Of a stretch of DNA of 14,568 bases, positions 1 to 6,899 are shown piece after piece. The stretch lies in contig JAWLGN010000133.1 of the NCBI GenBank assembly GCA_041685075.1, positions 1-14,568 of the forward strand, written 5' to 3'. The position numbers and the translations under genes were made by a program. The stretch is from JAMCRM01 sp041685075 (lineage in GTDB: Bacteria > Acidobacteriota > Terriglobia > Bryobacterales > Bryobacteraceae). Numbering within the stretch: position 1 is the first letter of the stretch; each line of letters begins with the position of its first letter. The notes below the pieces were generated by a model. The model was not told the DNA's origin, did not search any database, and saw only the letters and a program-made list of their open reading frames with translations.

Positions 1-3
1 CGC

Positions 4-30
4 GCGCGCCGCCGGACCGCAGCGGCGCGC
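4..30. terminator. GC-rich perfect inverted repeat downstream of the lipoprotein gene
   Basis: Two perfect 9-base arms (4-12 and 22-30) flank a 9-base loop. The repeat lies 17 bases past the stop of the minus-strand lipoprotein gene. It could end that transcript, but the window stops before any U-tract could be seen, so an intrinsic terminator is only a possibility. Confidence 0.35.
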
Positions 31-46
31 TGCCGAACGCCGAACC

Positions 47-667
47 TTACCGCAACGTTTCCAGGTACTGCCCCGTGGAAGCGTCCACCAACACGGAGAA
101 GTTGCTGGTTGCGACCGACTCGCCCCAAACGACCCGCCATGCGGGGTTGGGATGCTTGTTGGTGGATTCCAGAATCACCGAAATGGTCTTGCCGGGGTTC
201 TTCTTTTCGTAGTCGGCGGCCTTGGTGAGGGCCGTTTTGTAGGCCTCGTCCGAATCGGTCTTCACGGCCTGGATAATGAGCGGCTTGTTGATGCCGCGCG
301 GTCCCGACCAGTTTTCCTCGAGTCCGGCGAAGACTCCCTTATGGAGGTTACCCTCGCCTTCAACGACCGAATAGGTCCAGCTCCTGGCCCTGCCCTTGCT
401 CGGGGAGACGAAGGTGACCTGCCAGGCTGCCGCCCTGCCGGGCGCCGCCTCCACCTCGGGCAAATGGATGCTGTTCAGCCTCAGGATTTCGACATCCGGA
501 GACCACGCGCGCGCCGCCATGAACATCTTGTAGAGGGCTTCGCGTCCGGAAGCAGGCTCCGGAGGAGCCTCCTCCTTCTTTGTGGTCTCGGTTTTCGTGG
601 GGGTGCCCGAACAGCCGGCCAGCGCCAGCATTACGGCGCAGCCGAGTGCGATGGTTAGATGTTTCAT
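47..667 (-). CDS. Lipoprotein with PepSY-like C-terminal segment
   Basis: A 206-residue exported protein. The first 19 residues form a lipoprotein signal peptide with lipobox L16-A17-G18-C19, so the mature protein should be lipid-anchored at Cys19. A Thr/Lys/Glu/Pro-rich linker follows to about residue 40. The last ~70 residues have a PepSY-like pattern: a helix-forming stretch (AYKTALTKAADYEKKNPGK), then a tryptophan-containing strand (WRVVWG), then a closing strand and turn (VLVDASTGQYLETLR). PepSY-type domains are found on secreted and membrane proteins and are often linked to peptidase inhibition, but no target is visible here. The ATG at 667 is preceded by AGGA (675-678) at 7 bases, which supports this start. 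The gene is last in the minus-strand run, 60 bases after the unknown helical protein, and may have its own promoter. The fold assignment is by eye. Confidence 0.75.
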   Translation of the reverse strand: MKHLTIALGCAVMLALAGCSGTPTKTETTKKEEAPPEPASGREALYKMFMAARAWSPDVEILRLNSIHLPEVEAAPGRAAAWQVTFVSPSKGRARSWTYSVVEGEGNLHKGVFAGLEENWSGPRGINKPLIIQAVKTDSDEAYKTALTKAADYEKKNPGKTISVILESTNKHPNPAWRVVWGESVATSNFSVLVDASTGQYLETLR

Positions 668-674
668 ACTTGCG

Positions 675-696
675 TCCTGCGCCGCTCATTTTAACA
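675..696 (-). promoter_or_regulatory. Possible extended -10 promoter and SD for the lipoprotein gene
   Basis: On the minus strand, positions 696-688 read TGTTAAAAT, an extended -10 (TG-n-TAAAAT). It would start transcription near 681, leaving a short leader that contains the AGGA Shine-Dalgarno sequence at 678-675. No good -35 is seen. This would make the lipoprotein gene partly independent of the upstream run. Confidence 0.3.
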
Positions 697-727
697 ACCT
701 GCATGCTGGTATGGCTCCGGCCGCCCC

Positions 728-1357
728 TTATTCCGATCCCCACTGGCTTTCGAGCATCCGGGAGTACTCGCCGGAGCCGTAGAGGGCGAAGTCGAAGCTG
801 CCCGGATCGAGCGGCGCGTATGACCGCAACTGTTGGTAACAGGCGAACAGGTAGTCGGCGTAGCGATGATAGCTGAGAATAAACTCGCGGCTCAGCATTT
901 CGAAGGACGGGGGCTGGGCAAAAGCCGTCAGCAACCCCAGGGCGCGCGAAAAAATGGAGGCGTAGTCGTGCACTCCCCAGGCCCGCAGCTTCTCCTGCAC
1001 ACCGGCGGGCGCGTGGCTGGTCAGCAGTTCGGCGAAGCTCTGCTCCCGGATGGTCTTGTAGTCCAGGTCGTGATCCTTGCGGGCCATCTCCACGCACTGC
1101 TCCAGCCAGCGGTAGAGATCTTTGCCCAGGAAGTAGAGCATGCGGATTTCCAGGTACCGGGCGCGCATCACCCGTTCGGTCAGCTCCTCGTGGGTATAGC
1201 CGCTGTCGGGCAGCAGACCGGAAAGCATCAGGCTGGCTTTGGAGTTCTCCAGGAATTGGGCCGACCCCGCCGGGTCGGCAAACGGGTGCAGGATGAGCGG
1301 CGGCAGCATACGCGGTGAAACGCCTGCCCCTTCCCGCCCGGGGGTGCTTTGCGCCAT
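728..1357 (-). CDS. Unknown alpha-helical protein, 209 aa
   Basis: I do not recognise this family. The 209-residue protein starts with a Pro/Gly-rich, probably flexible segment of about 20 residues. The rest looks mainly helical and is rich in aromatics and charged residues (YLEIRMLYFLGKDLYRWLEQ, ILSYHRYADYLFACYQQLRS). There is no signal peptide, membrane segment or recognisable catalytic motif, so it is probably cytoplasmic. An in-frame ATG six codons upstream at 1375 has no Shine-Dalgarno sequence, whereas the ATG at 1357 has AGGAG at 1362-1366 with a 4-base spacer, so I use 1357. It lies between the M28 aminopeptidase (upstream, 49 bases) and the lipoprotein (downstream, 60 bases), which does not reveal its role. 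Codon use and base composition match its neighbours, so it is very likely a real resident gene. Confidence 0.7.
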   Translation of the reverse strand: MAQSTPGREGAGVSPRMLPPLILHPFADPAGSAQFLENSKASLMLSGLLPDSGYTHEELTERVMRARYLEIRMLYFLGKDLYRWLEQCVEMARKDHDLDYKTIREQSFAELLTSHAPAGVQEKLRAWGVHDYASIFSRALGLLTAFAQPPSFEMLSREFILSYHRYADYLFACYQQLRSYAPLDPGSFDFALYGSGEYSRMLESQWGSE

Positions 1358-1361
1358 GTGA

Positions 1362-1366
1362 CTCCT
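1362..1366 (-). promoter_or_regulatory. Shine-Dalgarno deciding the start at 1357
   Basis: AGGAG lies 4 bases upstream of the ATG at 1357. The upstream in-frame ATG at 1375 lacks such a site, so this element decides the shorter start. Confidence 0.55.
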
Positions 1367-1406
1367 GCCGCTCATATCGGCAGAATCGGCGGGGGTTTTA
1401 AGGGAA

Positions 1407-2945
1407 TTACCGCCGCGGGCCGTCGGCGCCCGGTTTCACGAAGCGCGGCCGCTCGGACGCCGAGCACAGCGCCTCCACCACGTCGGCCGCCAGCGACAGC
1501 AGCCGCGCCGCACCCTCGGCTTCGATCGTCTCCCAGGTGTCCGCGGGCTGGTGATACTCCGGGTGCAGGCCGGAGAAGAAGAACAGCACCGGCACCTGCC
1601 GGGTGATGAAGGAGACGTGGTCGCTCGAGCCGTAGCCGTTGGTCTCCGAGTAGTCCGGCCGCAAATCGTGCCGCGGCGCGACGCCATCCAGCAGCGCCTG
1701 CAACGTCGTGCCCGTTCCGGCGCCGCCGATGTACACCTTGCCGTCGCGTACCCGGCCGATCATATCCAGGTTGATCATGGCGGCGGCGTTTTCGATCGGC
1801 AACACAGGGTTATTCACGTAGAAGCTGGAGCCGAGCAGCCCGATCTCCTCGCCCGCGAAAGCCAGAAACAGGATGCCGCGTTTCATCTTCGGCCGGGCGG
1901 CGAACCATCGGGCCAACTCGATCACCCCGGAGACGCCCGAAGCGTTATCGTCGGCCCCCGGATGCACCTTGCCGGCCGCCGCGGGCGCCATCGAGAACTG
2001 TTCGCCCAACCCCAGGTGGTCGTAGTGCGCCCCCACCACCACGTACTCGGCGCTCTCGCCCGGCAGGTAGCCGGCGACGTTGTAGACGCGCTTCGGTTCG
2101 TGCTCCACGTCGACGCGCGCTTCCACCCGCACCGACGCGGGGAAGGCGAAAGAGCGCGGCTTCAGGTCGGCGTCGATCTGCTCCTGCACCTCGTCCAGCT
2201 TCCTGCCCGCCGCGGCGAACCAGTGGTCGGCAATCGAAGCCTTCACCTGCACGAAGGGGACGCCCGCCTCCCCGGGGCCTACGCTGGAGAGGAAGGTCTC
2301 GAGCTGATCGCCGGAGCCGGGATGACTGGCGCGGTCGGCCACCAGGATGATGCCGCGCGCCCCGTGCCGGACGGCGTTGAGGGCCTTGCTGGCGAACTGC
2401 GCGCGCTCGGTATAGGCACGGCCGGCGAAGACGCTCTTATCGTCGAACTCCTGCGGTTCGTGGCGCAGGATCAGAACGATTTTGCCTTTGGCGTCGATCG
2501 AGGCATAGTCGTCGTAGTCGTACTCCGGGGCGGTGATGCCGTAGCCCGCGAAGACCAACGGGCCCTCCATGGCGCCGGAGGAGGAGAAGTTGAAGGGAAT
2601 GAAATCCTCCCGGGCCTTGATCTCTGTCCGGCGGCCGTCCACGTACCAGGCGAAGCGGTTGTCCTCGCCCAGGCGTGCGTTGATGGTGACGTTGAAGGGC
2701 TGCAAGTAGTCCTTGCCGACGGCCGGCGCGAGGCCGAAGGCGCGGAAGCGGGCCGCGATGAACTCGGCGGCGCGGTCGAGTTCCGGCGAGCCCGTGGCGC
2801 GGCCGCGGAGCTCGGTAGAGGCCAGGTACTTGATGTTCTCGAGATAGCGCCCGGCATCCACGGGCGCCGTAGCGCCGGCGCACCAGACCGCCGCAGCGAG
2901 CCAGAGCGCGGCTGCGCGGCGGCATGCCGCCAGTTTGCGGGTCAC
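1407..2945 (-). CDS. Secreted M28-family zinc aminopeptidase with PA domain
   Basis: A 512-residue exported metallopeptidase expected to remove N-terminal residues from peptides using two zinc ions. An N-terminal signal segment (about 1-27, ending GATA) is followed by a pre-domain. A probable PA (protease-associated) insert spans about 120-260 (FAGYGITAPEYDYDDYASID). The M28 core follows, with the full ligand set: H307 in GAHYDHLG, D332 in GADDNASG, catalytic E366 with ligand E367 in AFAGEEIG, D394 in INLDMIGR and H465 in HPEYHQPADT. All key residues are present, so it should be active. The start is GTG at 2945, overlapping the TGA of the upstream DsbA-like gene in a GTGA junction, which implies translational coupling and one operon. 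The family call is firm; the substrate and final location (periplasm or outside) are inference. Confidence 0.92.
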   Translation of the reverse strand: MTRKLAACRRAAALWLAAAVWCAGATAPVDAGRYLENIKYLASTELRGRATGSPELDRAAEFIAARFRAFGLAPAVGKDYLQPFNVTINARLGEDNRFAWYVDGRRTEIKAREDFIPFNFSSSGAMEGPLVFAGYGITAPEYDYDDYASIDAKGKIVLILRHEPQEFDDKSVFAGRAYTERAQFASKALNAVRHGARGIILVADRASHPGSGDQLETFLSSVGPGEAGVPFVQVKASIADHWFAAAGRKLDEVQEQIDADLKPRSFAFPASVRVEARVDVEHEPKRVYNVAGYLPGESAEYVVVGAHYDHLGLGEQFSMAPAAAGKVHPGADDNASGVSGVIELARWFAARPKMKRGILFLAFAGEEIGLLGSSFYVNNPVLPIENAAAMINLDMIGRVRDGKVYIGGAGTGTTLQALLDGVAPRHDLRPDYSETNGYGSSDHVSFITRQVPVLFFFSGLHPEYHQPADTWETIEAEGAARLLSLAADVVEALCSASERPRFVKPGADGPRR

Positions 2946-3916
2946 TGGCCGGCCACACCGGGCAGCAGCGGCTTCAGCTCGCAGCAGGCCTCCTCCCCGG
3001 CGTTACGGGTCGTCTTCTGGTACTCGATCTCGAAATCGATGATGCTGCGCAGCGTCGGCCAGTCCAGGCGGCCCACCAGCCGCCGGCCGTTGACGAACAG
3101 GGTAGGGGTGGAGTTCAGCTTCAGCACGCGGGCTTCAGCGATGTTCCGGTCCACGTCCGCCTCGGCGGCGCGGGTGTCGATGCAGCGGCCCAGTTGCAGC
3201 GCATCGATCTCCTTTCCCTTGGCCCACTCGAGCACCCTGGATTTCAAATTCTCCGGAGTGATGGAGGCCTGCTGGGCGTAGATCCAGTCGTGATAATCCC
3301 AGTAAGCTTCGGCGTTCTGGCGGAAGACGCAGCGCCCCGCAATGGCCGCCGGCTTGGCCCAGGGGTGGATCTGTTCGATCGGAAAGTCCTTGAAATAGAG
3401 GCGCACCTGCTTGGGGTAGGCGCTCAGCAGGTTGGTGCGGAGCATCTTGGCCTCTTCGGCGCAGAAGGGGCACTGGTAATCGCTGAACTCCACCAGCACC
3501 ACGGGCGCGCCGGGCGTCCCGAAGCTCGGCTCCCCATCGGTCTTGAGCAGCGCCAGGTCCCTGGAGAAGGGATTCTCGGCCACGTCGAAGACCTCGCCGC
3601 GCACGATCTTGCGGCCGTCCCGGGAGACATAGAACGGCAGATCCTGGGACTGGTTCCCCATGGAGGCGCGCACCACCACGTCGAAGAATCCAGGCAACAC
3701 GGACGGCTTGGGATCGAGCACCTCCACCTTCACCGCCGGGCCCATCACGTAGAGATGGCGTGCATAGGCCTCCATGGTGGCCTTATCGAGCGCGGACTTG
3801 CCCGCCTGGGCGGGCGGTTGACCGCTCTTTTCGGAGGCGGCCTTCTGAGCCGGCGCCGGGATCAAACAGGCGGCCAGCAGGAACGGGAGCAACAGCTTGC
3901 GCGGCATTACCTTCAT
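2942..3916 (-). CDS. DsbA-like thioredoxin-fold exported (lipo)protein
   Basis: A 324-residue exported thiol-disulfide protein of the DsbA/Thioredoxin_4 type. The signal segment contains L14-A15-A16-C17, a possible lipobox, but also a type I site at APA-Q (21-24), so lipidation is uncertain. Residues ~45-130 form an extra N-terminal domain. The thioredoxin-fold domain begins near residue 137, with the active-site motif C149-P-F-C152 after VVLVEFSDYQ and a cis-proline at P271 in NSTPTLFVNG. Two further cysteines, C196 and C245, lie in the helical insertion and could form a second disulfide; a CC pair closes the protein (311-312). It probably oxidises or isomerises disulfides in exported proteins. 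A GTGA overlap joins it to the downstream M28 peptidase. The ATG at 3916 lacks a clear Shine-Dalgarno; a second ATG at 3907 has AAGG only 2 bases away. Confidence 0.88.
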   Translation of the reverse strand: MKVMPRKLLLPFLLAACLIPAPAQKAASEKSGQPPAQAGKSALDKATMEAYARHLYVMGPAVKVEVLDPKPSVLPGFFDVVVRASMGNQSQDLPFYVSRDGRKIVRGEVFDVAENPFSRDLALLKTDGEPSFGTPGAPVVLVEFSDYQCPFCAEEAKMLRTNLLSAYPKQVRLYFKDFPIEQIHPWAKPAAIAGRCVFRQNAEAYWDYHDWIYAQQASITPENLKSRVLEWAKGKEIDALQLGRCIDTRAAEADVDRNIAEARVLKLNSTPTLFVNGRRLVGRLDWPTLRSIIDFEIEYQKTTRNAGEEACCELKPLLPGVAGQ

Positions 3917-3917
3917 T

Positions 3918-3935
3918 TTAACGGAGCGCCGTTAA
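3918..3935. repeat. Perfect inverted repeat at the plsC/dsbA-like junction
   Basis: Arms TTAACGG and CCGTTAA (7 bases each) flank the 4-base loop AGCG. The repeat overlaps the stop codon of the acyltransferase gene and ends 2 bases before the ATG of the DsbA-like gene. It could be an operator or an RNA hairpin that affects initiation. It lacks a U-tract. Confidence 0.45.
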
Positions 3936-4690
3936 CGGCGGGTGAGGCCGGCTTCATCCAGGGTGCCGGAAGGCTCGAGGCCGCCCAGCAGGGCGATACG
4001 GCGGCGCAGTTCGGCGGTGAGGCGGGTGTGGTCCTGGGGGGCGAGGTCCGCCGTGGGAATGGGGTCGCCGATGCACAGCCGCGCCCGGCCCGGCATCACC
4101 TGAATGGAGCCCATGGGCAGAATCTCGCGCGTGCCCGTGATGGCCACCGGCACCGCCGGCACCCCGGCCTTGATGGCCACATAAGAAGCGCCCGGGCGGA
4201 ACTCGTGCAGGGTGCCGTCGTCGGAGCGGCCGCCTTCAGGGAAGATCAGGACGGAGATGCCGCGCCCGCCGAGCAGCCGCGCGCCGTCGGCCAGGGTCTT
4301 CAGTCCCGCGCGCGGGTTATCCCGAACCACCGGTAAGTGTCCCGCGCGCCGCAGGTGCCCGCCCAGCAGGGGAATGCGGAACAGCCCCTGCTTGGCGAAA
4401 AAACGGAACTGCAGCGGGATGTGAGCCATCACCAGCGGCGTATCGGTGAGGCTCAAGTGATTGGAAACCAGCACGTAGCTGCCCCGGGGATCGAGCTTTT
4501 CGACGCCTTCCACCTCTACCCGGATGCCGCTTACCGCCAGCAGCACTCGCGCCCATACGCGGGCGATGCGGTGCTGGGTCACGCCGGTCGGATCGAACAG
4601 CGAGGCCATCATCGAGAGGCTGCCGAAGATGACGGTGTCCAGCACGATGAGCGGAGCGGTGATGAACAAAGCTCGCAGCCGGGTCAGCAT
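3932..4690 (-). CDS. plsC: 1-acyl-sn-glycerol-3-phosphate acyltransferase (PlsC family)
   Basis: A 252-residue membrane-associated acyltransferase. The family transfers an acyl chain to lysophosphatidic acid to make phosphatidic acid, the second acylation of phospholipid synthesis. All four usual blocks are visible: block I SNHLSLTD with the H78-x4-D83 catalytic pair, block II around GHLPVVRDN (117-125), block III FPEGGRS (150-156, with Gly where Thr is common), and block IV VPAVPVAI (177-184). A hydrophobic stretch at about 8-32 is a likely membrane anchor. It sits 12 bases downstream of folC and 15 bases upstream of the DsbA-like gene in the minus-strand run. No Shine-Dalgarno precedes the ATG, but a consensus TATAAT lies 11 bases upstream. 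The gene symbol is by family; paralogues acting on other lipids cannot be excluded. Confidence 0.88.
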   Translation of the reverse strand: MLTRLRALFITAPLIVLDTVIFGSLSMMASLFDPTGVTQHRIARVWARVLLAVSGIRVEVEGVEKLDPRGSYVLVSNHLSLTDTPLVMAHIPLQFRFFAKQGLFRIPLLGGHLRRAGHLPVVRDNPRAGLKTLADGARLLGGRGISVLIFPEGGRSDDGTLHEFRPGASYVAIKAGVPAVPVAITGTREILPMGSIQVMPGRARLCIGDPIPTADLAPQDHTRLTAELRRRIALLGGLEPSGTLDEAGLTRR

Positions 4691-4701
4691 GGGACGCCGC
4701 G

Positions 4702-4707
4702 ATTATA
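4702..4707 (-). promoter_or_regulatory. Consensus -10 TATAAT just upstream of plsC
   Basis: The minus strand reads TATAAT at 4707-4702, overlapping the folC stop codon and 11 bases before the plsC ATG. Transcription from it would leave a leader of only about 5 bases. No -35 is seen in the GC-rich region upstream, so activity is uncertain. Confidence 0.35.
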
Positions 4708-5989
4708 GCGCGCGGCGCGCGCCGCGGAGCAGCAGCTCGGCTTCAGCCACCAGGAAGAGCGAGCCGGTCACGAAGATCGCGTCCTCGGGGCACACCTCCC
4801 GCCGGGCCAATTCCAGGGCGCCGCCCAGGGTAGGGACGGCCGTGACGTTCGGATGATCCGACAGCGCGGCGATGGTTTCGGGCCGGGCGGCGCGCGCCAT
4901 CGCCGGGGCGGTGGCGATCAGGCGCTGCGCCTTGGGAAACAGCACGCCCCCGACTTCGGTGATGGCCTTGTCCCGCATGGCGCCGTAGATCAGCCACACA
5001 GAGCGCCCGGAATAGAAACGGTCGATGTAAGCGGCCAGAGCGCGGGCGCCGGAGGGATTGTGCGCGCCGTCGAGGACGATATCGGGCGCTTCGGCGACGC
5101 GCTCCAGCCGCCCCGGCCAGCGCGTGCCGGCGATGCCGCGTTCGGTGGCCGCGGGCGGCACTCCTATCCGGAGGAGGGCGGCGGCCGCGGTGAGCGCGTT
5201 CTCCACTTGGTGCTCTCCGGCGAGTGGGCAGTCGATGCGCAGCGTTTCCGAACCGGTGGCTATGAAGCGGCTGCCGCCCGGGTGCATTTCCAGCTCCCGC
5301 ACGGCAAAATCCGCGGTATGGACGACCGGGATACCCAGTTCCGCGGCCCGGCGCTCCAGCACAGCCGCCGCCTCCGGCCGCTGCCGCGCGAAAATAGCCG
5401 GCACCCCGCGCTTCAGAATGCCGGCTTTTTCCAGCGCGATGGCCTCGATGCTCTTGCCCAGCAGCGCTTCGTGGTCGTAGTCCACCGGGGTGACCACGGC
5501 CACCTCCGGGAGCACGATGTTGGTGGCGTCCAGCCGCCCGCCCAGCCCGGTTTCGAGCACCGCCACGTCCACCTCCGCCTCCTGGAAGGTCAGCAGGGCC
5601 ATGGCCACCACGGTTTCGAAGTAGGTGGGGTGGAGGTCCAGTTGCCCTACGTCCAGCATCCGTTCCGCTGTTTCGTGGACGCGCGCGAAGGCGGCGGCGA
5701 AACGCTCGGGCTCCACCGGCACGCTATTGATGCGGATGCGCTCGACCGGCTCCAGCAGGTGCGGCGAGGTGAACAGCCCCGTGCGCAGGCCCGCGGCGCG
5801 CAGCCCCGCCTCGATCATGGCGCACACCGAACCCTTGCCGTTGGTTCCGGCCACGTGCACGAAGCGCCTGCCGCGCTGCGGCGCCCCCAGCGTCCCGGCC
5901 AGCGCTTCCACGCGGTCCAATCCCAGCTTGGCCGTTTTGACTTCGTTGCCCAGCGCGTACAGGAACTGGACGGTATCGGGATAGTTCAT
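4703..5989 (-). CDS. folC: Bifunctional folylpolyglutamate synthase / dihydrofolate synthase
   Basis: A 428-residue cytoplasmic Mur-ligase-type enzyme that adds glutamate to dihydropteroate and/or to reduced folates, using ATP. The P-loop GTNGKGS (48-54) follows the strand FVHVA. Further family signatures follow in order: FTSPHL (about 73-78), the metal/folate-binding block ETGLGGRLDATN, the central motif HQVENALTAAAALL, PGRLERV, and DGAHNPSGARAL in the C-terminal ligase domain, ending with TGSLFLVAE. Length and motif order are normal for FolC. It lies 25 bases downstream of accD; accD-folC is a common bacterial gene pair, which supports both assignments. No clear Shine-Dalgarno precedes the ATG at 5989, so translation may depend on coupling with accD. 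Whether it has one or both activities cannot be told from sequence. Confidence 0.94.
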   Translation of the reverse strand: MNYPDTVQFLYALGNEVKTAKLGLDRVEALAGTLGAPQRGRRFVHVAGTNGKGSVCAMIEAGLRAAGLRTGLFTSPHLLEPVERIRINSVPVEPERFAAAFARVHETAERMLDVGQLDLHPTYFETVVAMALLTFQEAEVDVAVLETGLGGRLDATNIVLPEVAVVTPVDYDHEALLGKSIEAIALEKAGILKRGVPAIFARQRPEAAAVLERRAAELGIPVVHTADFAVRELEMHPGGSRFIATGSETLRIDCPLAGEHQVENALTAAAALLRIGVPPAATERGIAGTRWPGRLERVAEAPDIVLDGAHNPSGARALAAYIDRFYSGRSVWLIYGAMRDKAITEVGGVLFPKAQRLIATAPAMARAARPETIAALSDHPNVTAVPTLGGALELARREVCPEDAIFVTGSLFLVAEAELLLRGARRAL

Positions 5990-6014
5990 CGGGAAACCGC
6001 GGCGGGCGGCACGG

Positions 6015-6869
6015 TCAATCCATGAAGAAAGAGAGCGCCTTGGCGATGTAGCCCTTCAACTCGGGGCGGGGAACCACGGCGTCGAGCATCCCGCACTTGA
6101 GCAGGAACTCCGAGCGCTGAAAACCATCCGGCAGCTTCTGCCGGATGGTCTGTTCGATGACGCGCGGACCGGCGAAGCCGATCAGGGCGTCCGGCTCGGC
6201 GATGTTCAGATCGCCCAGCATGGCGAAGCTGGCGGTGACGCCGCCGGTGGTGGGGTCGGTGAGGACGCTGATATAGGGCAGCCGCGCCTCGTCCAGGCGC
6301 ATCAGCGCGGCGGAGATCTTGGCCATCTGCATCAGGCTGATGGCGCCCTCCTGCATGCGCGCGCCGCCGGAGGCCGAGACGATCACCAGGGGGGCGCGCC
6401 CGGCAATGGCGCGCTCGATGGCGCGGGTGATCTTTTCCCCCACCACGCACCCCATGCTGCCTCCGATGAAGCGCGGCTCCATGGCGCAGATGTGTACGGT
6501 GCGGCCCTCCAGCTTCCCTGCCGCCGAGATCAGGGCGTCGGAGAGGCCGGTGGCCTGCCGCATGGCCTCCAGCCGCTCGGTGTAGGGCTTGCTGTCGATG
6601 AATCCCAGGGGGTCGGCCGAACGCAGGTCGGTATCGAACTGCTCGTATTCGCCGCCGTCGAAGAGCAGCTTCAGCCGCGTAGCGGCGTCCACGCGCGAAT
6701 GCCGCCCGCACTTGGGACAGACCGACTGGTTGGCTTCAAGCTCTTTTTTCCAGATGATCTGGCGGCAGCCTTCGCATTTCTGCCACAAACCCTCGGTGCG
6801 GACGCGCCGCTCCTCGTCCCGGGCCGCCGCTTCTTTCGCAGGCTTTGCCTGCCGCTTAAACCAAGCCAT
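6015..6869 (-). CDS. accD: Acetyl-CoA carboxylase carboxyltransferase subunit beta
   Basis: A 284-residue cytoplasmic subunit of acetyl-CoA carboxylase. With AccA it moves the carboxyl group from biotin on AccB to acetyl-CoA, giving malonyl-CoA for fatty acid synthesis. The N-terminal four-cysteine zinc finger is intact (C32, C35, C51, C54), followed by the crotonase-like carboxyltransferase domain with SASGGARMQEG, TDPTTGGVTASFAMLGD and GFAGPRVIEQT. Length is typical. accA and the biotin subunits are not in this window. The ATG at 6869 begins the usual MAWFKR sequence, but its purine-rich AGGGA touches the start codon, so the ribosome site is poorly spaced. It lies 30 bases downstream of the M14 gene and 25 bases upstream of folC, consistent with co-transcription with folC. 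Confidence 0.96.
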   Translation of the reverse strand: MAWFKRQAKPAKEAAARDEERRVRTEGLWQKCEGCRQIIWKKELEANQSVCPKCGRHSRVDAATRLKLLFDGGEYEQFDTDLRSADPLGFIDSKPYTERLEAMRQATGLSDALISAAGKLEGRTVHICAMEPRFIGGSMGCVVGEKITRAIERAIAGRAPLVIVSASGGARMQEGAISLMQMAKISAALMRLDEARLPYISVLTDPTTGGVTASFAMLGDLNIAEPDALIGFAGPRVIEQTIRQKLPDGFQRSEFLLKCGMLDAVVPRPELKGYIAKALSFFMD

Positions 6870-6899
6870 TCCCTGACTACGTTAGCACGCAGGAACGCT

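Noticed and set aside
1551..3281. Long plus-strand open frame (576 codons) opposite the M28 and DsbA-like genes
   Set aside because: It lies entirely antisense to two genes with intact catalytic motifs and its translation is His/Arg/Gly-rich without any domain. Such frames arise from high third-position GC.
2924..4336. Plus-strand open frame of 470 codons
   Set aside because: Antisense shadow of the DsbA-like and PlsC genes; low-complexity, no motif.
4853..6025. Plus-strand open frame of 390 codons
   Set aside because: Antisense to folC, which is unambiguous; composition is typical of a shadow frame.
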